NCBI RefSeq assembly: GCF_001619985.1
Contig: NW_017264195.1
Coordinates: 1,860,001-1,924,000, forward strand
DNA length: 64,000 nucleotides
Source of the DNA: Xylona heveae TC161
Lineage: Eukaryota > Ascomycota > Xylonomycetes > Xylonales > Xylonaceae
Reading direction: 5' to 3'
Part shown: positions 1-11,212 of the stretch, piece after piece
Position numbering within the stretch: the first letter of the stretch is position 1
How the letters are laid out: every line of letters begins with the position of its first letter
Notes under the pieces: generated by a model
Seen by the model: only the letters and a program-made list of their open reading frames with translations
The model's database searches: none
Told to the model about the DNA's origin: nothing
Program-made: the position numbers and the translations under genes

Positions 1-514
1 CACCGACATTGTCCCTTGCTTTGTAGACGTTGCTGAAAGCACCATCGCCCATCTTCTCGAGCAGAGTCCACCGCTCAAGACCGGGGTATTTGGGTAGTTT
101 CCCTTGCGCTGCTCTCTCCTCTGCCACTATCCGTGCCACGAGAGAAGGATCATATTCCTTGTCGCGTCTGACGGCACCACCTGCTGCCAAGTGTTGATGA
201 TCACCCGCGGCTTTGGCGGCGACTTCACCAGCCTGGGCAGCAACGTTGCGGTTGTCGCCGGCGGCGACGGAGTAGTCTGCACCAGGGATGGCCGCAGTTC
301 CATGAGGGGGCTGTTTCTTTTCCTCAACGCCAGCTAGAGGATCACTAAAGGCACGGTGATCTGGCTGTTTGGGAGCCGGTGCGTAATTCTGATATCGATG
401 TTGCTGAGCATTGACAGGGCTCACATTCGTCGTCGGGTCGCCATGCGAAGGGTTTGCAACGCGCGCCTGTTTGCCGTGGCGGATGAAGTTTTTAAGATTC
501 TGTATGGTACTCAT
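1..514 (-). CDS. Srk1/Rck2-type (MAPKAP-like) Ser/Thr protein kinase, 5' end only
   Basis: This is the N-terminal 171 residues of a protein kinase; the rest lies beyond base 1. The start ATG at 514-512 gives MSTIQNLKNFIRHGKQARV, then a low-complexity Ala/Gly-rich leader. The catalytic domain begins near residue 147 with GLERWTLLEKMGDGAFSNVY, a glycine-rich ATP loop (G-D-G-A-F-S-N-V), followed by K-A-R-D. The frame is open from 514 to the edge with no intron. The long leader and the 'MGDGAFSNVYKA' loop fit the fungal Srk1/Cmk2/Rck2 group. In yeasts these kinases act downstream of the stress MAP kinase Hog1/Sty1 on translation and mitotic entry. The family is judged from the loop and leader only, so another CaMK-group kinase remains possible. 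The catalytic HRD and DFG motifs are outside the window. Confidence 0.75.
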   Translation of the reverse strand, partial: MSTIQNLKNFIRHGKQARVANPSHGDPTTNVSPVNAQQHRYQNYAPAPKQPDHRAFSDPLAGVEEKKQPPHGTAAIPGADYSVAAGDNRNVAAQAGEVAAKAAGDHQHLAAGGAVRRDKEYDPSLVARIVAEERAAQGKLPKYPGLERWTLLEKMGDGAFSNVYKARDNVG

Positions 515-2766
515 GATTAGATCCGACGCCACAAGGCGATAAAGTAAACGGTCTTCTGTCTCTGTGCGACAGTGGCAAAGACTAAGGAAAATAAGAGACG
601 ACGGTGAACAAAGACAATAATGTAACGGTAAAGAGAGAAAACGAAGTCCGCCTCGATCAGAGCGAAATTTTCTGAGAGGTCGGGGGGAGGGGCGGCGTGA
701 GCTAGCCGTAGGAGAATGGAAGAGAGGTGATGCGGGAAGGTGAATGAATAATCTGGCGAGACAGAAAATACAAAAAGGGTGCGGGAAAGGGTGGGAAAAG
801 TAACGAGACAGCTAAGGTTTCTTAGGTTCCGGAACGCTGACTGGATCGATGATGTATGTAGCTAAATTGGGGGGGCCGGAGGAGGGAAGAAGTGACGGAA
901 CCTAGGGTATGACGATGATAGAGTGGAAGGGAGGGGGGGGCGACGGGAAGAGAAAGCGTAGTAGAGGGGACGCAAGTACAAGCAAAAGTGAATGACAAGA
1001 GCGTGCCCCGTGTGAGAGAAGAGTGGGAATAATGATGTGTGGCTGCACCGTTGACAGAATGTCAATCAGTCAGTGCGAAGCAGGATCGATGGTTCGAACA
1101 AGCCGGGGAAGAAGTGGAAAGGGCGATGGGGGGGGTATGACGCTGTAACCCGCCCGGACAGCCAAGGGAGGTTAGACGATCAAGCGAGCGATGACGCTGC
1201 CCATACGACAGCCCAAGCCCAACTGGGGAACGGGAACACCTCGACCCAGCGGGAAAAGCAGCAAATGAAACGACGGCAAAAAAAATGCGAAAATCAGAAT
1301 AGGATGAGCAATCCCAACCCGTTTCAAGGAATGGGAGGGGAGAGAAGAAAAAAAGGCCCTGCCCGGGCAGGAACCCGCGCTAGGCCCGACAGACAGACAA
1401 GATTTAGGCGGGGTGAGTGCGACAAAAGGCCAGTTTCCAAGGAAAATGCGGGAACAGTCGAAACGCGATGCCGATGAGGGAAATTGGTTAGAGTGGAGAG
1501 TTGTATGTAAGCGGAACAGCCACTGGGGGACTTGGTAAAGTGGGAAGTTTTTCAGCGTCCTGGCTCGTCCGATAAAAGAGGGTCCGGGCCCAGATCCAGG
1601 TTGAGGGAGTTCTAGGTCGCTGTTCCAAGGCCAAAGCCCGAAAGAACGACGCCCCAGACTCGGAAAAGTCGAGGGGCAAAGCACACACGATGCGAGACAA
1701 GATGCGAAATCTTGTGTGTGTGCCTTGTAAATCAACCAGGTGAAGGCAAACCCCACCACATACACAAGCCCCCATCATGCTTTTTGCTTTTCCCTCTGCT
1801 TGCCCCTGCAAAGCCTCAATTGGTCTTCTTTTCAGGTACCGCAGTATGCGCGTCAACCACAAGCCCACTTGCACGGGTTTAGGCATGTACCCGCTCAAGG
1901 TTTTGCTGCTACCCGGGCTTTGAAAGTTGCTCAGAATCCCAACTCAGCTCACTAGTAGCACACCTCTTCTCCCTCTCCTACTCTTCATCCTCGCCCTCCC
2001 CGTCGTCGCGCCACAACAATTGGGCAAGAGACGAGATGAGACGGTTCGTCGTAGGTGATGATGGCATCGTCGCACTTATCGGGTTCCCATTGCGGCCCAG
2101 ATCGTCCTGACACGGCTGCATAGTGACGCACATGCCCCTCCATTCCGTCCCCGGCCCCCGACGAATGAAACATAGGTAAAGGTAAAACGAAATGATGAAA
2201 CAGCAAGCAAGTCAAGTACACATGAAAAAAAAAGGACGTGATCTCCGGGCAAAAGGAAAAAAAGTAAATAAAAGGGTAACGATTGCGATAGCAATAATAA
2301 AACAAGGGGAAAAAAAAAATCAATTGAGAAAATCAAATCCAATAAAACCAATAAAACTGAGAAATCTGGTACTTGCCTTGATGAAAGGCATGATTTCAAT
2401 CTTTGCCCGATTTTTTAAGGTGAGCTCCGTGCTCTCGCTTTCTCACTCACTTGATTCCAAGAAGACGAGGAAACGCAGCCCGCGCACTGACGCAGAAGTC
2501 GCTCAGGAAAATTCGGCCTTCAGTGCAAAGCCTTTTCACCTGATAGAAAAGGTTCAAAAGGTGTCTGACGGCGTGCGCTGGTTCAAACCCGACTTTACAC
2601 CGAGCAACACGACGAGCAAGCCCCCAAAAAGGTTGAGTTGCAAGGAATAAACCTGTACGTCGAGGGACCTGCGCCAAGCCGTTGCTAAACGTGGCGTATA
2701 ATGCCGTGTGCCTCCCCGACAGGGCAGCACAGGATGCAGTGACCGAGCTGTCTGTGTAGCAGATGT

Positions 2767-2811
2767 AGCAACAGCAGCAACAGCAGCAACAGCAGCAACA
2801 GCAGCAGCAGA
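2767..2811. repeat. CAGCAA/CAG microsatellite
   Basis: About four hexamer units (agcaac-agc) followed by pure CAG lie in the gene-poor region upstream of the kinase. Both frames that cross the tract give low-complexity runs (Ala/Thr on +, Ala/Val on -). It is more likely an untranslated trinucleotide repeat than a coding tract. Confidence 0.8.
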
Positions 2812-4516
2812 AACGCTGGAGAGGTTTGAAAAGAGAGAAATGTCCCCCCGGAAGCAGCGGGTGATGGAGAAGACGCAGCCCAATAGAAGGTGAGAAGAGG
2901 ACCGGTAAAAGTATGATGATTGTCTCCTCCGCCGAAGGTGAATTAGAAAGGGGGGCGCAGAGCGCAGACGGGCTGTGCTATCTACAAATTTCTACGGCTA
3001 ATTACTGTGCTGGCTCTCATGAGGCCTTTGTCGAACCAATATCTATGTGTCCGGGGTTTCCAGGCGGAATGCGGCGGGCTCTGATTAGGGTCAGACGGTC
3101 GGTCGCTCCAGGGGTCTAATGGCTCATCAATCCAGAGCGAATGAACGAATGGATTCCACCATCTCAGGCTGGACCCTTTTTTTCTCTCTCTTTCTTTTCC
3201 CTCTTTTCCTTTTTCTTTCCCCCCCCAATCAGTATGGAGCAATTAGGCCAAAATCCCATGTCTCATTCAGAGCCCGTGTTGCCGTATAATGTTAGCTTGG
3301 GGCCGCCGGAAAATAAGAAGAACGAACCGAAGTCCCAGTTGCCTCTGACAGGGTGAGGAAACATACACTGTAGTTAACATGGTGGCAAGTCTGACTAACT
3401 GAAAGGGCTACGCGTTGGATTAAAATCCCGCTTGTAGCCCTGGACGTGTACAAATTAGATCAGTTAAGCAAAACCCTGCCAGTCTAACTCCACTGTACGA
3501 GTGCCTGTACCGTACCCGTACGATGGCGAGGAGGTTTCAGCCACCCGATGATGATGAAAAGCCACACTCTGCAAAAGCTCCCCTATCAAGGTCAACATGA
3601 TCAGCGTCATCTTTATCATCATTGTTGTAATTCCAATACTGTTATCAACGGTTGTTGGGCTGGGCACGCGCCAAGTGCGTTGCTCATCCCTCATCCATAT
3701 TACGCGGCCCGGCAAGCTGTCAAAGCAGGATGATCTGCACTCAGCCCAAAAAGTAGCTTGTGCGTTCTCGGTCGTTGGTGGATGCGCTGATGCGAGGTCG
3801 GGGGAGCATAGTGGACAAGTGGGCGATCCTACCGAGCACCGTCAAAAGTATATGAGTACTCCATACGGCATGTAATTATGATATTATCAAGCTCCGAGTT
3901 GCGAGCGTTTTCGCCATTCCAATTGGTTATTCATTCAGTAATGGACCTTGATCTCGTTTCTTGTTAGCTATCCAGTTGGTGTCTTGCTTTGACACGCCTT
4001 GAACGTCTACCTGATCAAGCCCAAAGGCTATGAGACCCTACTACTAGTGCTCTGGATGCTACCTAAGGTACTCGTAGGCAATTGACAAGGCTCAATCAAG
4101 CCGGCTTGCCTTGCCGACTCCGCGCCGAGGATTTGCTCGCCATTCGCCTCGTTCGTTCCTCCAAAGGAATTCGGCCAGTCCGAGATGCTTGGTCCGAACC
4201 TCTGGACCCTGGAGACCCACAATAAGTAGTACCTGTAGATTGCCTTTGTAGAGATGTGCTAAACTAACCTCTCACGCCAAAGAAAATGTCCAAGGGTCAT
4301 CATCACAGTAACCTAGTCGTAAGAGAGCACTCCATGCTGTACAAACTCCCACACTCCATACATTTTGTAATCTTGTCCCAATATTGTGCGACATCAAAAG
4401 AGAAAATATCAATCATTGGCAATGGACAAGTCCCACAATCTCAATCCCAGGTATCCAGTGCGTCTTTCGTAGAGGCAGACAACACATGACTAATTAACAG
4501 CTGCGTCCTGTAACTT

Positions 4517-4541
4517 AGCGGTACTGTAATACTGTAATACT
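4517..4541. repeat. Short tandem repeat of TACTGTAA units
   Basis: Three head-to-tail copies of the octamer TACTGTAA (the last one incomplete) stand in non-coding sequence. No function is apparent. Confidence 0.6.
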
Positions 4542-5718
4542 GTAGAAAGTGACTCGATGGGTCCTCAGTGACGACTTTCATTTCCCAGGGTCCCCCGTCC
4601 GAGGCGTCGGCCCGTTGTGCTTACAGTGATTGTGTGGTTAGTGCGTGTATTACTGTACGGTCATTATGGAGTAGGTAGACCCCAATGCAGTTCACCTGAA
4701 TTAGTCCAAGTCATCTTCATACTCGTCACACTACAATACAGTAGAGCCTACGAGTACAGAGCGCAAAACAGCGGCCCGATTGTCAGTTTCAGAGAAGTTT
4801 GACGTGATAAGATTGGCAGCGCATGTGTGATCGACGGACTTCAATAGCGTTTATCGATCTCCAAATTCCATTTACTTTTTAAGGATGAGTGAAGCAAGAA
4901 CAAAAATATTACTTATTTTAGGATGCATTGATCCAGTGTTTTATCTGCAACAACAAAACGCCTCGGTTCTTCCATTTGGTGAAGAGTAAAAAATCGGGGC
5001 AGGATAATGAAGGGAAAATTTTTTTCTTTAAATTTTAAAAATTACCGACCAAATTGATCTTGAAAATTCGTGACGATGACGATGACGATGAAATGTCAAA
5101 TGGTAGTATTTACTACTGCACCTATAGAATAAAATGATATCACGTAATAAATAGGTAGCGATTCATAGAGCGCCTATTGAAAGTTTATTTACGTATGCTC
5201 ACGGAGGAGAATGTAAAATCTCAAAAGGAAGAAAATAATAAGACGAAAATAAAAGAAGAATATCCCCAGTTCAAACCAAACACCCGGAGATTTCTCGTCG
5301 CTAAACTCCCCAGCGTCAATGGTCCGCTGTCTTGAGGAAGAAACAGTGGACGAACAGGAAAAGATGATGCTCGCAGAAAAAATGTGAGCAGGAAAAGTAA
5401 ATAAACGAAACCTGAGAAGTAAAACCCCGAACCATCACGCTCAGCTTTTCCCTTTTCCAACCAGTAACAATCATGTAAGATAATGAGGACCCTATCCCAA
5501 ACCCTTGGCCTCAATGCATGATATAAAAACAATAACGACGACAACAATCATGATAACAGCAGCAGCAGCTTTATCAGACGGTCTTTTCAGACAAAGTATG
5601 CAAAACGAATTTGCAATCGGTAAAAGGTAAACAAACGAGAAACGCAAACCACTTGCAGGGCCCGCGATGGCAGCTGCTTTTGTACATATTGTGTAAAAAA
5701 ATGATTGAAGACAGACAA

Positions 5719-7977
5719 TCAGTCTCCGTCCCACTCATCGCCGTCATCATCATCGACTTCGGTGCTGGTGACACCTGTCTCTCCGCCTTCTACATCAGAC
5801 TCCGCACCACGACTGGTAGCTCGACTCAGATCTCCAAGCCCTGCTCCTTCTTCGAATGCCATCTTTTGCTTTTTGACAGCAAGTTCGTAGGTAGGATTCA
5901 AGTTGGTTGTGGACTTTCGCTTCCTCTTGCCTAGATCGCTGTCCTGTCCCGGGGTTGAAAGCTTTTGATATTGTTCGTATTCGGTCAAGCCACGAGGGCT
6001 TGAAGAGCGTCTAATTTCCGGCCCAGTCGTGACAGGTGCAGCGGCTGTGCGTGAGTTTTCAGAAGAAGATGAAGAAGAAAGCTTTGTGCTTCGACCAAGC
6101 AAGCTCTTCGGCTTAGCTACGGGACGCCTACCTTTCATAGAAGGCACGATGCTGATTTCGGAGCTTTGACCGCTCTCCTCTTGAAGTAGTGGAGCAGCCT
6201 GGCTGATAGGAGAGACTGAAGTTTCAGTGGAGCTGGCGGCAGTCAGGTTGAGCCCACTGGTATGTATGGAAGGTGGAGCGTCACTGGCCCCTCCGGTGCC
6301 GTTGGTATCTCCTGCCTCAGCCTCCTTTGCTTTAGCTAATGCCGCAGCCTTTCTGGCATCCCACCACTTCTTCATCGAGCGACTTCGTTTCGACGCTTTT
6401 GCTGCTCGTTTCTTCTCTACCCCTTCGGATTGCGGGGCAAGTGCACCCTTTGGAGGACGTCCTCGCCGCTTCACAATCGGCGGTTGTGGTGGCGGGGTGG
6501 GAGTCGCGGCCGTGGAAGCCAGCGTGTCCCTATCGGTTTCTGCCTCCATTTCGCCTTCGGTGCTGGTCGTAGATGGAAACAAACTTTCTTCTCGAACAGC
6601 TCGAACTCGCGCCGGAATTGGCTCCTTCTTGGGACGACCCCGTTTCCGTGGCAGCGCGGACTCTTCCACCATCTCGGTAGAAAACTTGAGTCCTTCCTCA
6701 GCCGCGTACCTCGGTCGAGTTCCGGCCGTGACAAGACCATCAAAGGCTTGTCGCTGACGACGAGCTCGCTTTCCTTCGACAATGGCATTTGGATCACCTG
6801 CTCCTTCAAGGCCTTTGCCAGCGAGACTCGCTTTGAGCTTGCGGAGTTCACGTCCGCCAACCACTCTTCCATGTCGCTGTTTCTCCGGATCCTGTTTTCC
6901 TTCTTTCTTTGGATCCGGGTCATACTTGTAACCGTAGAGGTCTGCCTCCTTTCTGTCCTCAAAGCGGACTGGCGCCTCGACTGCACGAGGATCTGCAGGC
7001 TTTCTTGGTGGTTGAGCGAATCGAGCGGTACGCTTGTCCAAAATTATCCATTCGTCCTGCCATATTTTTAATGCGCGTTGTGCATTCTCCGCAATAGCAA
7101 ATAATGCTTTCGTTGAACGCTTCTCTGGATTTTCAAGAGCTGCGAGAAAAAGCTCCGGATCAGTTATGGGATCCCATTGCTCAGCAACAAGTCTGTGCGC
7201 CTCCGAGCGGTCCTCGGAGCTTTCAGACTGCTCCTGGCTTGCAGGTTCAGTGTAGAGGGTTGCGGTGGCGGGTCTAGAGGAGAAAGGTGGGGGCAGGTCT
7301 GAATCAGATAGATCATCTACGTCGGACGTGTCATCAGGATCTTCAAAATTTTTATTTTGCTTTGGCTGATCCGTCATCGACGTAGAGTGTGAGTTATTGC
7401 TTCCCAGACAAGCTTCGGTAGAATTGCCGAGATTTCTAGGAGCTCCGTCTCCCAAGTTTGGATGGGAGAAAGAGGAGGAGAATGAATGAAGCTGTTCTTG
7501 CAGGACCGACTCTGCATCTGGAGCACGGCCGATTTCTTCCGGGATTAGATTCTCCGGGTCTCCTGCTTTGAGCTCGGGCCGTTGAGCCTCGGACCCAGCT
7601 GGCTGGTCTTTGACCTCTGCATTGATAGATGGATCTGCCAGTTCTGAAGCGACCGGAGAAAGCTTTGGTGGGGATGGTTGATGTTGGACCGGAAGACCGT
7701 AAACACTGAAAATGCCGTTTTGGTAGGATGTTCTAAGTGACAAGACTTTTGGAACATCAACAATAATTTGGTCTTCAGCGGCCTCGCTCTCACCATTTTG
7801 TGCTTGAGAGACAGCGGTTGACCGCTTACCACCTGGTGCCGAAGCCCGGCGGTTGCGGATTTGCTTGAGTCCAGGTCCCGGCAGGATTCGAGCAGGTTTT
7901 GGCGCCGGCGCAATGGTTGCACTCGCACTTTTGCGAGGTCTTCCACGCGGACGCTTGACAGCTAGATTCTGATCCAT
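5719..7977 (-). CDS. AT-hook DNA-binding protein, 752 aa
   Basis: A single open frame begins MDQNLAVKRPRGRPRKSA and ends in an acidic tail (DDDDGDEWDGD). The first ATG is at 7977-7975; the frame extends nine codons upstream but offers no ATG there. Three AT-hook cores are visible: RGRPRK near residue 11, RGRPKKEP near 446 and RGRPPKGA near 504. AT-hooks bind the minor groove of AT-rich DNA, so a nuclear chromatin role is likely. A central block at about residues 240-400 is less biased in composition (LFLAALENPEKRSTKALFAI, then a basic stretch containing RHGRVVGGRELRKLK) and looks conserved, but I do not recognise its domain. The rest is Ser/Pro/Glu-rich and probably disordered. It is divergent from the Mtc1-like gene across a 740-bp intergenic region. 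I assign no specific complex. Confidence 0.8.
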   Translation of the reverse strand: MDQNLAVKRPRGRPRKSASATIAPAPKPARILPGPGLKQIRNRRASAPGGKRSTAVSQAQNGESEAAEDQIIVDVPKVLSLRTSYQNGIFSVYGLPVQHQPSPPKLSPVASELADPSINAEVKDQPAGSEAQRPELKAGDPENLIPEEIGRAPDAESVLQEQLHSFSSSFSHPNLGDGAPRNLGNSTEACLGSNNSHSTSMTDQPKQNKNFEDPDDTSDVDDLSDSDLPPPFSSRPATATLYTEPASQEQSESSEDRSEAHRLVAEQWDPITDPELFLAALENPEKRSTKALFAIAENAQRALKIWQDEWIILDKRTARFAQPPRKPADPRAVEAPVRFEDRKEADLYGYKYDPDPKKEGKQDPEKQRHGRVVGGRELRKLKASLAGKGLEGAGDPNAIVEGKRARRQRQAFDGLVTAGTRPRYAAEEGLKFSTEMVEESALPRKRGRPKKEPIPARVRAVREESLFPSTTSTEGEMEAETDRDTLASTAATPTPPPQPPIVKRRGRPPKGALAPQSEGVEKKRAAKASKRSRSMKKWWDARKAAALAKAKEAEAGDTNGTGGASDAPPSIHTSGLNLTAASSTETSVSPISQAAPLLQEESGQSSEISIVPSMKGRRPVAKPKSLLGRSTKLSSSSSSENSRTAAAPVTTGPEIRRSSSPRGLTEYEQYQKLSTPGQDSDLGKRKRKSTTNLNPTYELAVKKQKMAFEEGAGLGDLSRATSRGAESDVEGGETGVTSTEVDDDDGDEWDGD

Positions 7978-8717
7978 GTCGTCAAAAGACAGAGATTGGA
8001 TCAAATGTAGAGGAGAAAAAATCTATTTTGATGATTAGTTCGTGGAATGGTCATGTGTTTAGGAGCGTAGATTTGACTAGTCAGACTTCAAGATAAACAT
8101 CACATCGAAGAGAAGCGAATAGAAGAAAATTGACGACGCCACACAAATGTACGAACCTTTGTAATTAGGAGCGAGATGCTGATTCTAAAGTCAGAAATTA
8201 AGTCTGGGAGGAAAGAGTCTGATGCCTATGAGCACAAAATCGGTGTTTAGTTGCCGAAAAAAGGTGATGATGGTCCTCTCGGAGTGAGCAAAGAGAGCGT
8301 AAAAAGAAAGGGACAAGGACCGGGAACGCCAATAAAAACGAGCATCTACAATAGCAAGAAACAATTGATGAGAGGTAAAAGAGGAGGTCGGTATTGTTCC
8401 ATTGAGTCGACGGAGTGATTGATTTGATTTGATTGATGATGGGGTGAAATTGATTTTATTTATTGCTCGTTGCTTTCTGTCTGTCTCTCAGTCTCTCACT
8501 CTTCTACTCTGGACACACCCAAGACGGAAACAATTGTCTCGCTTAAATTCCCTCCGCCTCGCGCTTACCCAATTAGATCACATACTCCAGTCCAGATCGC
8601 GACTTCCCCAATTTATACGAAGCACCCTGACCTCATTCATATTATTGTTGTTGCTCCTTCTATATTCCACTTTATTCCTCTGTCCCAGCATAAGGTACTT
8701 TAGTATCTTTGACGACC
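7978..8717. promoter_or_regulatory. Divergent intergenic region, AT-hook gene / Mtc1-like gene
   Basis: These 740 bp separate two start codons pointing away from each other, so both promoters and 5' UTRs must lie here. CT-rich tracts precede the + strand start (8470-8700), as is usual for fungal promoters. No binding site can be named with confidence and no coding sequence is seen. Confidence 0.6.
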
Positions 8718-10387
8718 ATGGCTGAAAAGAAGAATACCGAAGATGAAATCTCCAAGCTCTTTGAGGGCATTGAGAATAATGAGTCCACCCCTGGCAAAGA
8801 TCCCAAATCAACCAAAACAACAGCAACAATGCCCGACCCGCAAGCAGAAAATGATCTGCTTGCTGAGCTTGGTAATCTAGCTGCGGAGAGGCCAGCCAGT
8901 CGATCACACACTCCGAGAGCTGTATCATCAAGCAACAGAAAATCACCCATGCCAGCTGCCAACGACAACAACGGCACGCCTCCTCCTCCAGCTGCATCAG
9001 AAAGAACGAGTGAGGACAAGCTTGCTGCCTCTACTTCTACGTTGCCAAGGAAATCTGGGGAAAGCACTAGACCTCTTCACAGGGCTGCTACCCCCAATGA
9101 ATTTTTAGAGAAATCCTCATCGGACTCAAGCATAACAGCAAGTCAACAGCCCTCGGCCCCATCGGTACCGCCAACAGCACAGCAGCAGCAGCAGCAGTCA
9201 AACGGAGGTGGATGGTGGGGTGGCATCTTTGCTACCGCCAGCGCCACAGCGAGCGCGGCAGTAAAGCAAGCCGAGGCTGCAGTGAAAGAGATTCAGAAGA
9301 ATGAAGAAGCTCAACGATGGGCTGAACAAGTCAAGGGCAATGTAGGATTGCTCAAGGGCATAGGTACGTCCTAATGGAAACAGCTTCATTCTTGCCCAAC
9401 GGCAGCTCTCCTAGTAGCTACCTTGCTTACTTGCTCTTTTCTCCTGCAGGCGGCGAATTACGCTCCCGTGCGCTTCCAACATTTACTAATATTCTCCACC
9501 ACATTGCTCCGCCAATCTCCACCCACGAGCGTCTCCAGATTCACATAACCCACGACCTCGTGGGCTACCCTTCCCTTGACCCGCTCATTTACCAAACATT
9601 CTCTCGCGTCATGGCACAAGTCGAAGGCGGTGACCTCATGGTCATCCAGCGAGGCCGAGAATCAGCCCCACGTCGCGGATCAGACGTTGGTTTCACCGGC
9701 GGCAGCAGCAGCGGATGGAATGACGGTCCTTGGTGGCGAAGCTCTTCTGAAGCGCGAGACATTGGGTCAGTCAAGGGCATCGTCGAGGGCACCAAGCTGG
9801 CAAGAGCCAGCGCAGAGTCATATGCAAACCAGTATTTTGGATCTCGCGGCGGTGTCGAAGCGGCGGCAAAGCAAGCCACTGAAGTCCTCAGTGAAACAAA
9901 CCCCGTACGCTCGAGCGACATCTTTCTCGCAATTCAAGCCATTGGCTACACTCTTCCAGAGGACCTCTTTGACGGTCCCAAACCAACAGACAAGCCCGAG
10001 GCCGTTGAGGATCCGGACGACAAACCCGACGAGCTTGTCACTTTTGCAATCTATTTGCATGACCCCATTCATGGCATCGACTTCAAAACTGTTACCCAGG
10101 CTTTTCCTCAGCAGTGGATCAACTGGCTGGACGCCCGTTCTGGTCCAGTCGACGAAGAAGGCTATCCTGGCTTTCCCGAAGAGATTGCAGAGATTATTGA
10201 GACTGGAGGCGTCGATCCGCGCGAGTGGGTGTCCGAGTGGGTCGAAGAAGTCCTGGCCCTCGGCGTCGGCACGGTTGCCCAGAGATATGTTGCCAAGCGC
10301 ATGGGTGTTGGCCAAGGAGGCATAGGACGAGGAAAGGCCAAGCAAGCTATTGAGTCGGGTGCGGGAGAAGCAGCTAGAGCCATATGA
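8718..10387 (+). CDS. mtc1: Mtc1-like protein (DUF5427), 527 aa
   Basis: Two exons, 8718-9363 and 9450-10387, are joined through an 86-nt intron (GTACGT...TGCAG), so that GGC ATA G joins GC GGC GAA. The ATG at 8718 follows GACGACC; the frame just upstream has only a TTG. The N-terminal third is Ser/Pro-rich and disordered, with a short poly-Gln run coded at 9179-9198. From the Gly-Trp motif (GGGWWGGIF) onward the protein is the conserved DUF5427 body: an Ala-rich helix, LRSRALPTFTNILHHIAPPI, ITHDLVGYPSLDPLIY and a C-terminal WVEEVLALGVGTVAQRYVAK. The family includes yeast Mtc1 (maintenance of telomere capping 1), a cytoplasmic protein linked to COPI vesicles whose biochemical role is unknown. 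It converges on the UPF0390 gene. Confidence 0.85.
9179..9198 (+). repeat. CAG tract coding poly-Gln in the Mtc1-like protein
   Basis: Six consecutive CAG codons lie in the disordered N-terminal part of the protein, just before the conserved GGGWWGG motif. Confidence 0.8.
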
Positions 10388-11212
10388 TTCTTGATTTTCC
10401 CCTTTTCTTTCTTTTCTTCCCGCACCTCTTCTGTCTTCTCTTGTTCCCTTCCTAACAATAATTCGAAAGGCCCTCGGCACTAGTATCAAGATATATGGCG
10501 TTTCTTTTCCTTTTCCCTTTTCTTTTCACGAAAGCGGCGGAGCAGCCCTCTTTCTTCTCTATACCTCACTCGTTCGTTAATATCGTAACCCTTTTTTTCA
10601 AATTAAATGCCTTTACAAATATCCTTGCAGTCTACTACTATCAAATAAATAATTACTTTATCAAATGAAGAATGGTTACCGTACAGTGTCTTTCCAGTCT
10701 CGAACTCTTCTTTCTTCTTGGATGGGGTATATCAATGTGTATTTAAATATTTGCCTAAATTTCCCCCATCTTTCATGGCAATGACCAGTCATGAGACGAA
10801 AGAAAGCTCATTTCTTTATCAATCCCGGAATTATAGCGCCTAGATAACTCCAAATCATGCAAAGAACTATATTCTTCTCCACCGCAGAAACCCGCGCATC
10901 GAAAGCGAAAAGATATCCGCCAATGGTGGAAAATTGCCCCTATTCGAAAATCGACGCAGGCAAATGCCCGGAGATATATCATTCCCTTTCATTCCATAAA
11001 CCTCTCGTTCGATGCCCCAGACTTTTTCTCGCAATGTGTTTCAACACGAGCATCTCATTGCAGATAGACATCTCGAATTTACTCGACAGTCGAATGCGAC
11101 ATTGACGTTACGTGGCATGATACCGACCGATTGATTGGGCGAGAGACCACCGTATGCTTGTAAATGGGTTATTCCGATCATATCAATTGTCAAGGGAGAA
11201 ATTTGGAACGAT
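10388..11212. other. Convergent 3' intergenic region
   Basis: These 825 bp lie between the 3' ends of the Mtc1-like and UPF0390 genes. CT-rich sequence follows the Mtc1 stop, then AT-rich sequence at 10560-10760 that fits 3' UTRs and poly(A) regions. No gene or structured element is supported. Confidence 0.6.

Larger units (their letters stand above)
515..5718. other. 5.2 kb region without a recognisable gene
   Basis: No reading frame here shows a recognisable domain. The longest candidates, 197 codons at 1172-1765 (-) and 152 codons at 2192-2650 (+), are low-complexity and overlap other frames, as chance ORFs do. Base composition varies: purine-rich on + at about 550-1000, AT-rich near 4850-5160. 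The stretch holds a CAGCAA microsatellite, short tandem repeats and near-palindromes listed separately. Part of it is probably the promoter and long 5' UTR of the kinase at 1-514, as is common for fungal signalling genes. Unannotated non-coding RNAs cannot be excluded. Confidence 0.5.

Noticed and set aside
1091-1106. GGTTCGAAC as a tRNA B box
   Set aside because: The consensus needs a final TCC, and neither an A box nor an acceptor stem surrounds it.
1073-1477. 134-codon + strand ORF
   Set aside because: Basic, repetitive composition and overlap with antisense frames; no domain.
1172-1765. 197-codon minus-strand ORF
   Set aside because: Low-complexity, no homology recalled, overlaps another open frame on the other strand, and lies in a likely untranslated region.
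2192-2650. 152-codon + strand ORF
   Set aside because: Lysine-rich from AT-rich DNA; no signature and opposed by ORFs on the other strand.
2767-2811. CAGCAA repeat as a coding poly-Gln/Ala tract
   Set aside because: No gene with supporting splice sites or domains includes it on either strand.
3405-3440. GGGCTA...TAGCCC with inner GGAT/ATCC as a tRNA or structured RNA
   Set aside because: Stem of only 6 bp, inner arms do not align, and no tRNA A or B box is present.
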